From positions 930,001 to 994,000 of the forward strand of contig ML978124.1 of NCBI GenBank assembly GCA_010015805.1: a stretch of 64,000 bases of DNA. The letters are read 5' to 3'. A program made the position numbers and the translations under genes. The DNA is from Rhizodiscina lignyota. Taxonomy: Eukaryota; Ascomycota; Dothideomycetes; Aulographales; Rhizodiscinaceae. Positions within the stretch are counted from its first letter, which is position 1. Every line of letters begins with the position of its first letter. Below are positions 12,223 through 24,341 of the stretch, piece after piece. The notes under the pieces were generated by a model. That model ran no database searches, was not told the origin of the DNA, and was given only the letters and a program-made list of their open reading frames with translations.

Positions 12223-14903
12223 TCAACCAAACCTCAAGTTCTTTGAAGGATCCCACCGTCCGTCTACTGGTCCATTTTCCTTGCTTGCATTCTGCTTCGG
12301 TGGCGTCGACAAGCCACTGAACCTAATCCCCATCTCCGGGTTCCACATATTTGCTACAGGTGTTTGCGGAAGTCTGTTGGGCTGTGGAGCCGCAATAGGC
12401 TCTTGACTCGGCGCGGGTTCGTTGTAAGGCGGGTTATGCATCATTGACTGCCGCTGCTGCTGGAGATGGTTCTGCGTGGGATTGATATTGAGATTTGATA
12501 AGTGAGACGTGGTGGCGATTTCTCTGTTGACCGTATTAGCGAATGTAGCGCCCCCCATACACCGCTTGCAGGAGTAAACTTACTGTTCTAGTTGGCTTGC
12601 TTCTGCTCGCCTAGTGTATGCGAAATTCCTGCAATCGTCTCTAAACTTTCCCACAATCTTAGCAAGGTCGTTGTAGAACTTCCTCCCCGCATCCAAGTTG
12701 CTGATGATCTCTTTGTACTTGAAGAACGCATTCTCCAAGCTCTGCAAAGCCCTCTCCCGCTCTTTCGTGCTCGAGTCGCCCTTTCTGGCCGATGCAAAAG
12801 CCGTATTCGCATCCTCTAGTCGCGTTGAAATGGAACTTTGTTCATCGTCCTCCTCCGCAACCATGCTCTTATCGGAGTCGTATGTTCCCAGCCGTCGATC
12901 AAACAGATCCTCGAACTGCACAGCTTCAATCTTCTGCATTGGGTACTCGCGTTCAAGGCGAGAGGCTTCCTTGAGCAGCTCAGGGTTGACATCATCCTGC
13001 TTCGCCTTCGCTCTCAACGCCTCGATCTTCCTTCTCCTTCGGCTCTCCAGCCTGCTAACCTCATTTAAGCAGCCCCTTAGTTTGCTCGCTTCTTTCTCCA
13101 CCGCTGGTGACATAGTAGCCCGTCTTGCACTCGGCACAAAGTGCTCCAACTCCTTGTCATTGCCGCTCAGGAGTCTTATAAGCTTCTCGTTCTCTCTCAG
13201 CTTCTTCTGCACCGTGTCATCGCTGTTTCCTGCGACTTTCAAATACCCCTCAATCTCTCCAATCTGCGCGTATAACTTAGGTACGGCATCTTGTGGCGTT
13301 GGCCTATTCCATCGATCTGTGCCATATTTTCGTCTGTATCTTTCGTCTTCGGCAGCCTCGGACTGCAGCAGGTTGACACCTTCCTGATATATGGCTCGAT
13401 CTGATTCCTTCAGCTTGTTTGTCTCGTCGATGGAACGATGAAGCCGGTTGATCCCATCTTGCTGCCGAACCTCCTCGGCATGGGAGACAAGCCCAGGTGG
13501 AAGGCCAAGCGGCTTTTCGAGAGCTTGAAGGGATCCTGGAAGATTCAGCGACTTGAGCAGTTCGTGGAGCTTGGAAGTCATATTCTCGAGCTCATCGATC
13601 GTCTGGTTGACAAGGCGGTCACGCCGGTCGACGTAGATACTCGCAGCAACGTGCACGGAATACGGTACCAGCTTTGAGAACAATGGCCGGCCCAGTTCCC
13701 CATGGTCCCCTAACATAGAAGTCGCCTCTGACACTTCCTTTGGCACTTTCGCAGAGACCATTGTGGCACGATCGATTTTCTTGAGTTCTGGTTTCGCTGG
13801 CACTGGTAGGAGGTAGATCATATCGTTGTCCTTCTCTGCTCTCTTCAGATCCTCCGAGACCCGCTCTCGTAGGCCATTCAGATCTCCCAAAACCATCTTG
13901 TTCACGTATCTCGCCTCTTTTAGCGCCACGTTAATGCAAGTTAGACTATCCCTGAGCCTTGCCACTTCTTCCCCGTACTTCTTCTTTTCCAAACAATCAC
14001 AGGCCGCGCGATACTGTGCTGCCGCAGCGAAATGATGGTGCTTCGCGTTCATGTGGTGCATCCACTCGCTGCTGATGGCGTCGCTTTTGACACCGAAGTC
14101 TCCAGCATCTGAGTACAGGTCTGAAACTTTTGCGGCCAGCTTCGAGATGGAAGCGTCCTTCAAGCCGTCCTTGACCGCCTTTTGCCAAAAGCACTCCTGT
14201 CCTTGCGCAAGCATCAAATGTTCAAGGCTCTCCAGAGTCGCGGCATCCATGTCGTCGGGTGGTGTTGTACGCATATCGGGGATGATGTCAGTCTTCAGGA
14301 ACGACAAGACTCCAGCAGCAAGGCAGAAGTAGTTGCATGCAATCTTGAGGCCTTCGGGGGAGCCGCGATTGGAGGAGAAGGCAAGTTGAGAATACATCGC
14401 TGCCAGATTATAGAGGATATTGGCGAGCTCAAATCGAAGGTTGTCTTGTGAGGCTGCTAAGGGTTAGTAAGTGGAAGAGGTGCAGATGTGGTGGCCTTAC
14501 TGAGCTGCTGTGTATTGTATCCCAGAGCAGCATACCATGGAAAATCGACGCCAATCTGTTATTCCGTGAGCCACAGTCTCCTCGAGAAATAGAACAGTAT
14601 GCTCCTACGTCTATTGGGAACTTCCCACTCATCCACATCAACTGCGCAGCATAGCACTGTAGCTTCTTTATACCCGAAGGATGCGGCTCCTGCGCATGTA
14701 TTGCTCCATTCCTAAGTTCCTCTATCGTATTCAGGTCGCTCGCGAACATGTCAGGGTGCTGGTCGTATTTCGTCGAGATGTACTGTTTGATGGCATCGGC
14801 CATACGGACTGGCACTGAGCGCCGGAAAGGCAGGAAAAGTATGTTTCTAGGAACAAATTAGTATCTATACGCCTTTGGGCTTCTGCCATGCTTACGAAGT
14901 CAT
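12223..14903 (-). CDS. palA: pH-response regulator PalA/Rim20 (BRO1-domain ALIX family)
   Basis: Five exons: 14903-14896 (only 8 bases), 14846-14609, 14555-14501, 14456-12584 and 12523-12223, giving about 824 residues. The tiny first exon completes the family N-terminus MTSNILFLPFRRS. The BRO1 domain fills the first 380 residues (motifs GVDFPWYAALGYNTQQL and NILYNLAAMYSQLA). A coiled, charged V-domain follows with the PalA/Rim20 signature YGTDRW. The C-terminus is Gln/Pro rich. PalA/Rim20 binds ESCRT-III Snf7/Vps32 and YPxL motifs of PacC/Rim101 and supports its proteolytic activation at ambient alkaline pH. The acceptor of intron 3 is a tandem TAGCAG, so exon 4 may start at 14456 or 14453, changing one residue. 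The family also includes Bro1, but the Rim20 signature and length favour PalA. Confidence 0.9.
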
Positions 14904-15194
14904 TTTTGGGCGCTTTGTTTACTTTGCGCCGTTTATGGTAACGGTGAGGAAAGTCGGCTTGAGAGTTGGAAGCAATGTTAATGTGGGGGGCGACTCAAGG
15001 TGACGTCGCTCAAGAATCCTCTCAAAGTTCATGTCGTCAACCTTAAAAGCCCTCTCTCACCACACATCATTCGCGGCGTGTCATGGATACGCGTGTACTA
15101 CCTCCGCAGTTTATACACTCGTGGTATTAAGTCTCTGGACCCAATTGGGTCGATATCCTCGCACGATTAAAAGCTCCAGACGTCCGTCTCCACC
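14904..15194. promoter_or_regulatory. Divergent promoter region of palA and the AIM19-like gene
   Basis: A 291-bp divergent spacer. No PacC-type GCCARG cluster was recognised by eye. No gene seen. Confidence 0.4.
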
Positions 15195-15644
15195 ATGTCC
15201 TCAAAGTCACCCGAGGAACGGGTCAAACAGACGGCTGCATACTATGTCAAAGCATGGGGCGGTAAGTGATACATCCATTCTGCTCACTTCAGTTTCATCT
15301 AATCAGTATGCGCAGAAAATCCTCTTCCGGCGACGGTCCTCGCAACCCTCATCACGGCGCAGCATATGCGCCCTTTCCGACTGCTTCCCATGCTCTTCCC
15401 TCCCGTCCTACTCTTCTCCTCGTATATGAACATTGCCGGGTACAAAGTTGATAGTGCGGGAACTACGGCTGCGTGGAGCGCGATATACTGGCTACTTGCG
15501 GGCCGACGGAAACAGGGCATATACAGCAAGTTCGGAACCAGAGGTCTCATCAGGGGCGCAACGTTAGGATTGTGTGCTGCCAATGTAGTAGGGGGAGGAT
15601 GGGCTTGGATGATGGGCAGAAGGAAAGAGGAGGACGCGAATTGA
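15195..15644 (+). CDS. AIM19-like mitochondrial membrane protein
   Basis: Two exons, 15195-15261 and 15316-15644, about 131 residues. The acceptor at 15315 gives the junction WG-ENPLPATVL, which fits the family better than an in-frame alternative acceptor at 15306 that would add three residues. The protein has hydrophobic segments around LPMLFPPVLLFSSYMNI, AAWSAIYWLLA and GATLGLCAANVVGGGWAW, with basic loops between. The segment TAQHMRPFRL before the first helix resembles the fungal family named altered inheritance of mitochondria 19. A mitochondrial membrane location is inferred from that resemblance; its biochemical function is unknown. It diverges from palA and converges on CCZ1. Confidence 0.65.
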
Positions 15645-15775
15645 TCATGAGAGAAGATGGGAGGACCTTGTCTGCATGGACGGACTTCTGTATTATAGAG
15701 CCTTCACTGTACAGTGGCTGGCGCGACATAGCACATGCAAATATTTGGCATATCATGGGGAATGCATGCTTCCCA

Positions 15776-18552
15776 TCATCTATTCAGACTCAGCAGACCC
15801 TCCACATATCGCCGTGCATCTACACCAATCCCCTCGGCCAGTCTGGCCGGGCCCCAACCCGCCTGGGAACCCCCAGTTCGTAATGAAGACGTACCTCCAC
15901 CAAGACCAAGAGTCCACATGCCGCTCGTGCTCCTCGCCCCAGATTTCGACCCACTCGAAGACGTTACATCGCGAGCCTGGCGGATGAGGATGGCTTCTCG
16001 ATGCGAAGCTGGCATCTTCGGCGCTGGCTCGAGAGATTCTTCTGGAACCGGCGGCGCGGGCATGTGCGCCTCTCCACTTAGTAGAGTCACGCTGCTTGCG
16101 CTCGACGTTACAGGTTGCAGTGAGGAGGACTCAGCTCCACCACCTTCAATAGTCGAGATACCACTGTTGGAAGCTGCATATGTAGCATTGACCCTCATCC
16201 ACACAACCCACCACCCGCGACTCGTCTTAGCGGTACGCTCAAGCTCTCCCGCTGCATCTGCTTGATGAGTTGCCGCAACTGTCGTGAGGATCTGTGAGTG
16301 AACGTTGAGTGCTTCGACCCGAGTCCATGGTGGACCTGTTCCTGAAAGAGCCAGGCCTTCGGCGCCCAGTGTGCCTGGCTGCGGAATGTTTGGGATGCTG
16401 GTATGAAGCGTCATGCTATTAGGGTCAAAGATTAGGTCAAAGATGGGCTGCTGTTCCACATCCTTTGAAGAGGCTGGCTTCGGGGCTGGCATGGTGGTTA
16501 GACTGTGGGAGGATGCAGCAGCTATGCGTGCCGCGACTCTCGTTGGATCCGTACTATTACTCAAGGGTCGATGAAGTGGTCCAAAGAAGGTGTGGAGGTT
16601 GCGGTAGAATGATGGCATGGCAAGAGAGTCCGTCCGTGGGTGGAATAAGAAAGTGTAGATGAAAGGGCGATGCTTCAACCACTGTTAGCCACTTGCATGC
16701 CGTAAGACATTCTATGAACAAATGAACATACCACATAGACGATAACTCTCAGCCTCGTGTAACTTGGTTTGCCATCTTGCGCGACCTTCTCTAAGGTGTC
16801 TGGTTCGTTGATATAGCTCCGTGCAGGAGGTGAAGGTCTGGTTAACTCGACGTGGAGAGTCCTAATTAGGGTCCTGCTATTCCACTCACTGCCTCCAATT
16901 GCGCTTTCGGCCTCTGACGGCGGGTCATCGTCTTCGAGCTCATCATCCAAACCACCCCTTAGGCCAACGATGAAATGGCCAGTATTCTCGGCATTGACCT
17001 GCGCCGTGATTCGATCCTCTAGACGTCTTCCTTCAGGCTCTGGGTCCAAGAACTGCATCAATCGCTCTGGCTCTGGCTCTGGCTCGGCCGCTGGAGCTTC
17101 ACGCCGCTGTGCGTTAGAAGCGGCCGGTGTACCGGATGGCTCTCTTGGCACTTGAGGTCTTTTGCTGCTGCCGGGTCCCCAAGCAGAGCCATATCCCAGT
17201 GTGAGATATTTCGTCCATCCATCTTCCGCTCCCGGCGACCTGCTTCTCTCAGCTTCCTGCTGTCTTCCACGCTCCAGCTCCGCCGTCTGCTCAGCCTCTG
17301 CAGCCGCAGATGCCCTATCCAAACTCTGCTCAACTGCGCTCAATATTGGTGGTGGAATTGTGGGGTACTCTCTCGTGCTTGCCTTCCGTCCCGGCCGTCC
17401 TCTAGATGCTGCTTTGGGATGCCCGTTGGGATGCTCCTTTTTCCGCCTCTTTCTTCGCTCCGACCCAGGGCTGTCCTTGACACCATATGCCTGTTCACCG
17501 TAGGTGAATATCTGCTGCGCCCAATCCGCAATGTTGCATAGCGATAGCCTCGAGACGGCACCAATTCCAGAGAAGACAACTCCGTCGGCAGGGCCCGCAG
17601 AGACACCCATGCCCATCCACGGCTCAGGTTCTTCTGCAACTACCGTCTTCGCCCTCTTCTCGTGTGTTGGTGACTTGGCTCGCAGCTGCTCCGGTGATGG
17701 CTCTCCAAACCTCGACACCACCATATCCACCAGTCCCTCAGTTTGATCGGCGAAGTGCTCAAAGACCTCCCTCTCTCCACTTCCCCACTCCTCTTCACCA
17801 ACTCCAACCCCCAGCTCGCCTCCGGCAGAAAGCTTGATGCCATGATATATCTCCACTGCCGGATTGCCATGCAGCAAAACGTCCCAATTGTTCGCGAAGC
17901 GCGTCCAATACCTCTCCAGTGCTCCGGAGAACTTCGCCCGCTGTAGCTTCGCGTACAGATCCGTGAGCGAGGGTCCGTGATGCAAGCAGAATATCCTGTG
18001 CGCGCGTAAAACCTGCCCGATGAGCAGCATCGGCGGACTGACCTCCCTCGCCGAGTACTCGACCGCAAGCTGCTGCTCCGCGTGTGCGCCCGACGCACTC
18101 TTCCCAGCCGGACTCGGCGCGCCAGGGATGCGCGTAAGGTCAATCGACTGTGCAAGAATCAGCAACCACCATTCTCATGCGCTCAGGCCATCGACACGAC
18201 ATACAGCAAGCACCCACCAGCCCTCCTCCACCTCCCGCAGCACGATGCGGCTCTTCTCCGTCTCCACGCTGTCCATGGCCTCGCCGTCGCTGAAGCTGCG
18301 CGCAAAGTCGACCATGCCCTGCGCCAGGCCAATCTGCCTCAGCTTCTCGTTCTCCTCCTCCCTCTGCAGCTGCTCGTGCTCCGCCTCCTCGCCATGCTGG
18401 CCGGCGTCTTTCCGGCGCGCGCGCGCCGCGCGGGACCAGTAGAAGACGACTTGGTCGCGGAAGGTCTCGTCGGTGGTGCCGAGGGAGGGGTTGTAGATTG
18501 CGAGGAAGGAGAGCTGGGCTGGGACGGCCTTGGAGGGTGCTTCGGAGGACAT
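15776..18552 (-). CDS. CCZ1: Vacuolar fusion protein CCZ1 homologue (Mon1-Ccz1 Rab7 GEF subunit)
   Basis: Three exons, 18552-18205, 18147-16732 and 16681-15776, all phase 0, about 889 residues. The N-terminus carries the family longin start (LSFLAIYNPSLG, then DETFRDQVVFYWS), and the first intron splits WWVLA from SIDLTRIPG, a conserved part of the first longin domain. The middle third is a long disordered Ser/Pro/Glu-rich insertion. The third exon begins WLKHRPFIYTFLF, a conserved block of the C-terminal longin region. Ccz1 pairs with Mon1 as guanine nucleotide exchange factor for Ypt7/Rab7 on late endosomes, vacuoles and autophagosomes. The length is larger than the yeast protein because of the disordered insert. 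Its partner Mon1 is not in this window. Confidence 0.85.
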
Positions 18553-19857
18553 TGACGCCGCGACGTCATGGAAGAGGCATGGTTATATTTGGGTCTTGGA
18601 GGGAAGAGGAAGCGAGGAGAGCGAGGGCCTCGAGATAATTGGAAAACTGGTTTCACTAAGTAGTTGGGTAGAGGTGTCTAAATATATTCCTCGTAGAAAA
18701 GACATCATGATGATCATCGTCGACGTCTTGAATAGCATCTCATGCAGGAGGATCGGGACTAGACCTAATTCATGCACCATGGTTTCGCAGATCTGCTTTC
18801 AACAACATACTCACCCTTTTACATGTTTTCCCTGAGAGAGATTTGCTTTATCTTCATTTAGAAAAATCCGCTGGCGATTAATTCAAGACAATGTGCATTC
18901 GTGTGAGGCTTTCGCATTGAAGCCGTATGTTATTAGGACGTCACAGAGAGAACCATTTTTCAGGTAGACGATATTAAGCTGATACAGCATCTGACTTGGG
19001 CAGTCGTACTGAGACGCCGAGAAAGAGGCCAGGTTGTAGACATTACCACATTTTTTCCAAGTCGGCGGCGCGTTGAAGAGGCTTCGAGCCAAGTCGAACG
19101 CAACGCTCCACGACGGTCCGGCGGACGTGCGCCCCTCATCATACGACTTCACAACACAAGATGAGACACGGTACACAAAATATTTAGGAGTATGCCTTCA
19201 TTCTGATCCTACTCAGACACATTTCAAATCCTTCGCCGTTAAAACAAGTCGCTATATCACAAGAAATATATCCGCCCTGCCGTCAGTAGCTCAAGCTCAC
19301 GCCGTAGCCAAAGAGCAAGCAGATTCACCGTCGGAAAAGGGGGGGAATAAAAGAATCTTGTAACCCCAGTCTATCATTCCCAGTGCCGCGATGACAAGAA
19401 AAAGAAACAAGAAAGTGTGGTGCAGCATTAACGAAGCATAGTCAGAGTCCCTCCATGCATTGCGTGTATGCTTTGTTTGCCCGTAGGTATCTCCCTTTTT
19501 TGTGTGAACTACAGGCAAGAAAACTATTTTTGCATCGGCTTATAAACCGTTCCCAAAAACGCCTTCTCTTGAAGGAAAGTGAGATCTCTCCCTAAATCGA
19601 AAAGAGGTTCTCCCCAAGAGACCCAAAAAGTCCAATGTAACTATAAGAATATTTTGGTCGCGATGATTCGTGGATATCGAGTCAAGAGAGTTGGGAGTCT
19701 TCTGTACAGAGAAGGGTGTCGATGATTACAAACACATGAGAAAGTCGGTTCATCCCCTCGTCTCCATCGTGGCGTAGAAGAAACGTAAGTGTGTGAAAGG
19801 TGAAAGGCGTCGATGGCAGGTCGGTTTCTCATGATGTCGTGAAAAAGGGGTGATTCA
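18553..19857. other. Intergenic region between CCZ1 and the kinase, no gene seen
   Basis: About 1.3 kb between two minus-strand genes. It should hold the CCZ1 promoter (18.55-18.9 kb) and a long kinase 3' UTR (about 19.3-19.86 kb, A/T and purine rich). Only short, non-coding-like open frames occur. Confidence 0.4.
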
Positions 19858-22800
19858 TCAGTTGGAGTGAGCAGTCTTTAGGATCTCTTCCTCGCCACTC
19901 AAGCTACGGCTCCGTATTTTCTTCATGGTGCCGTTACTTTCGCTCCGGCCAGCCTTTGCGATGCCAGTGGCTTTCCGTGCCCGATGTCGGCCTATCTCGC
20001 CAACATTGACGCTCTCGCTCCTGCTGACGCCCGCCACTCTCTCTCTGCCCTTGGGTCGTGTCATCTCGATGAAGCTGTCGTCTGAATCGTCGTCGCCTGA
20101 CTCGACTGCTGCATCTCCATCACCATCACCGGCGTAGCCATCGTCGTCCTCGTGATGAGATTCGTTGTGTGGTTGTTGGGAATTCGGCTGTGGGTAAATC
20201 GTACTGCTGTCAGAAGGCGGATCCATCGATGATTCTTTCTTCCCGGACGCAAAATCGAGGATAAGCTCATCATCCTCATCAGGCATGATAGACGAGTCGG
20301 CAGAAACAACCGACGGGATAGAAGGATTTGACGTTGATTGCGAAAGTCCAGAAGTAAAGTGATCCTCGGAAGAAGATGACGTTACCAGTCTATTCGGTGG
20401 CAGTGGTGGAAAATGAACAGGGTGTTGCACAGTCTGGGAATCATACGTCGCAGATCGTGGCCGAGCTGCAGCTTCTTCTCGCTGCCTTCTGTAGAAGATC
20501 TCATCATCAGGACTCGGCGGGCACGCTCCCTGACCTAAGAAGCTCCGTGCGCGATTCTGGGATGAGGAAGGCGGTCTGTCCTGTTGCTGCTGTTCTTCCA
20601 CCATGCGTCTTCGGAATGATTCTTCGCGTGCCCTGTCAAATTCTTCTGCGGAACTTGACGAGGGTAGATGATAAGCAAGAGACTCTGGAGGATCTTTGGA
20701 TGCTGTTACCGGACGAAGGCGTGCAGAAGAAACCGAAGATATCGAAGACTGCCTTGAGACACCTTTTTGACGGTGGTATGGGACGTCAGGGGATGTTACT
20801 GACGCTGCGCGAGAGGAAATGGGGGAAGGGTTAGCGCTGCTTGACCTCGACTGTGGCAGATCGGGTTGTTTTAGCAGCCCGGAAGCGATAGTGTTGCTGA
20901 ATGCTAAGCTGGGCTCTGCATGTGGGTCGTCGCTGGTGTCCGTCAAGCGGTCGATCGACCTCCTATCGACTGATGCATCCCTTCCACCTCCTTCTCGATC
21001 TGCCGTGCCACGATCGCGGCTGCGGCCAAAGCTCTTCATAAGTCTTTTGCCTGTGCCACCAAATATGCCGCCAAGGCTGCTGCCACCCGGCGAATCAAGT
21101 GTCTTCGGGGTACTCGGTAAGGCAGGGAATGTCATGTTACCCATGCCGAGATTTCCCAAGCCCAAGCTTTTTGTGATATCCTTCTGACGGAGAGTCTTGC
21201 CACTTGAGGTTGATCCGGAGTTGGTGGAGTTGGCTCGCTCAGAGAGTACTGGCCGTGAGGAGCGGCTAATGTCGCCCCGTCGACCACTCTCATAGTCCAA
21301 ATGCTCCGACTGACCTGGAGCTTTATGGAAACTTGGAAAGTAGTGGTTGCCTTCACGAAGCTCAGGCGATGCGGTTTCGCTTTGTGCAAGCGGATGCTCG
21401 ACTTCTCTCGAGGCTCGTAATGCCGAGAAGATTGAATCGTCGGGTTTTACGCTCACCCTTCGACCATCCTGACTTATGGTGCTGCTAGACGAAGCAGTAG
21501 AAGACAGATTGGAGGCATTCGGGTCGGTTGCAGAACTCTTTGCACGAGCTCTAGTAGATGATGACCGTCCAAGGCCAAGAGAATTGCCAACTTTCCGCAG
21601 CGTTGACACAGTTCTTTCCACCCACGTAAGCTCCACGACAGCGTCGGCGACATCCTTCTGCGAGACTTCGATCTTTGTGGCGGATTCCCTTCCAGGGTCT
21701 GTTTCTTGCAGCCAGACATACGGGTTTCGAATCCCAGTAAGTACCCAAGGATGATGCTTTACTTCGGTCAAATTGATGCGCTTCCTCGGGTCTTTAATGA
21801 ACAGCCGCTTCAGGAGGTCGAAGAGATCATCGTCTACGTCTTCGTACTCGAGGTCAAATGGGCCTCGCTTTTCTCTACCGTGCGGTGAGAACATGCGTCC
21901 TCGGGAGTTTGGCCGTGATGCAGAGCCATTTTCGACGGCTTTTAGGCGTAGACGAGGGATGTGCACCCTGTCCTCAGCGATCTTGGCCATGAGAGCGAAA
22001 GGATTATGATCGTAAAACGGAACGCGACCATATATCAGACAGTACAGCGTCACTCCCAGTGCCCATACATCGATCTGCTGCGTAACGGGAGGGGTTGGCT
22101 CGTCGCTATCCGTTTGGCATAACTCTGGGGCGTAGAAAGCAGGAGTACCAACAGTCTTTGCCAATTCGATTGCCTCGTCGAGATCGGCAGCTTCCGATTC
22201 GGACTCGTCAGCGTTGGCGGATGCCCCTCGCTCCCTGCCTAAGTAAGAGACTCCGAAATCAGATATCTTGACACGACGGTCCCTTGTCTGAAGAAGATTG
22301 GCAGGCTTGATATCGCGATGGATGACACCCTGGTAGTGTAGATATTCCAATCCAAGAACCGTGTCCCTGAAGAAATCGCGAGCTTGGTTGATAGTCAGGA
22401 GAGGCACGTGGTTGAAATTCTCCGGAACATGTGTGTGACGAGGGTCATCGAGTATGCGGGAGCCCATACTTTCGGCTATGCTTGGAGTCCTGCCACGAGC
22501 GAGGTCATCATACGCGCCATACATGGTGCCCTCTAGACCAGTTGCTGTCACGGTTTCGAGGTCATCGACGCAAGGGAATGGATCAAGTTGCTCTTTCATC
22601 ATCTCCGTCGCATCCGTCAACCCTGTAATTGTGGCAAAATCTGTGGTCTGAATGTCTTCTGGCGTTGTTGGAACTGGCTCCGGCGGTGGTACTTGCATAG
22701 GGTCAATGCTGCCGTTCAGATGCACTATGCTTCGATGGCTTCCTGATGTTGTTGAAGAGATGTGTGAAAGGGCATCAAAATTCGTGTCATCCATATCACT

Positions 22801-24341
22801 TTCTTCGCCAAAATGCTCAAAGCTCCAAGATTCCGATGTCGGACTAGTCATGAGACCTCTCAGCTCTCGTCTCAACTCCCGACGGCGGGCCTTTTCTCGT
22901 TTCTGTCTGGCTTCGTCGAGGATTGATTGCTCTTCCGCAGCAGTAGCCTCAGTCTCTGGTATTCCATTCATCTCTCGAAGGTGGCGACGGTACTCGATGA
23001 GAGCGATCTCTGGTTTGGCGGCGGTGCGCCAGGATACCTCGCCAAGCTCCACAAATTCCAGGACAATGTAGACTTTCTTTCGGTCTGGGTCATCGATGAC
23101 TTCCAATAAGCTCACGATGTTTGGGTGGCGAGCCTTCTTCAGAATGGCGATCTCTCTCTTGATCTTGTCAGCATGGCTGGTACTCTTGCCTAATCGCTTC
23201 CGCTTCTTGGAGTACCGCTCCACGATCTTAATGGCAACATATGCGCCGCCAGGGAGTATACGACCGAGCTTGACTTTGCCATGGACGCCTCGGCCAAGTT
23301 CGTCGACTATCTCGTACTGATTGATGATCTTGCGACCGGAGATTGGATCGACATCAATGTCAGCAACGTGAGTTCTGCAGACTGGTTAACGAAAAGGCTG
23401 AAGGGTGCCCCTCAAAATGATTGAGTTTGGAAGAAGGCTTACTCTTTAGGAACATGACGTTGAGTGTAGTGAAGGAAGGGACTCGAATATGAGCCAGCGG
23501 AATCATCAACGACAGATCTTGGTCGACTGGGCGAACCGACCGGTGTAAATAAGCCCGGACTGCCTGAAGGAGAGTTCCCTGCAGTTCTTGAGCCTGATGG
23601 CGTGGATGCTGCGTTGTCAGGCTGGCCTGCGGAGCCGTCGACATAAGAGAGGTAAGGAGAGGGATTTGAGCTCCGAGTTCGGAGAGTGTGCGGTGGATGA
23701 CGAGGTCGATGTTGCTGCGTATGCAACGCCGCGTACGATTGATCTGGATACATTGGGAAGGGCCGTTGCAAGGTTACAATCTCAGTGTATCTCGAGCCAT
23801 GATCTGAAGGTCTGATGGTCGCATTGCTTGCATTGCTCGCAGTGCTCGCAGTCGAGGCACTTGAGAGGGTGTGATGAGGCATTGGACGCTCGAGAAGATG
23901 CTTGGATTTGCGTGATGTTTCTGCGTGGGAATGCGATGCGATGCTCGTGAGATCAAGGTGTGAGATGGATCCGTCGTTTGAGGCAGTTGGGTCTAAAATG
24001 GAGCCCACTGCCGTTGAGGTGGTGAGGCGAGTTGCTGGTACAGCGTGTGCAGAGACTGGCAAGAAAGACCCAATAGCAGCGTCACTATTTGGATGCCCTG
24101 CGAGCGCGTGGTTGGCCGTTGGAGCTTGCGAGCGTGAGAGGATATTGTCGTCCGAAGCAGGCCTGGGCAACTCGAATGCGGGGTGAGGAGTCGAGGATTC
24201 GGATTCCGTGCCATCTTCTGATGATTCCTCGTTCAATGACCACTCGTGCTGGTAGCATAGTGCCGATGCAGGCGAGTTGCGACCGTTGTGAGCGTTGACC
24301 TCTGTTGAGGTGCTCGCATCGGCGGGGACGCTGTCCCCCAT
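19858..24341 (-). CDS. CaMKK/Ssp1-Sak1-type serine/threonine protein kinase, upstream AMPK/Snf1 kinase
   Basis: Two exons, 24341-23443 and 23374-19858, about 1471 residues. The intron is phase 2 and restores the block ETHVADIDVDPISGRKIINQY just before the kinase domain, which is a strong family signature. The glycine loop is ELGRGVHGKVKLG, the ATP-binding lysine is in VAIK near residue 349, the catalytic loop is HRDIKPANLL near residue 652, and the metal loop is DFGVSYLG. About 200 charged, disordered residues are inserted between the hinge (FVELGEVSW) and helix E, an Asp/Glu-rich stretch. The 300-residue N-terminal extension is Ser/Thr/Pro rich, and the C-terminal 650 residues are disordered with basic and acidic clusters. 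Relatives in yeast (Sak1, Tos3, Elm1) and fission yeast (Ssp1) phosphorylate Snf1/AMPK T-loops. An additional upstream exon cannot be excluded. Confidence 0.87.

Noticed and set aside
12698-13387. 229-codon plus-strand frame inside palA
   Set aside because: It is antisense to the long conserved palA exon, Ser/Leu rich, and has no domain; a shadow of the real gene.
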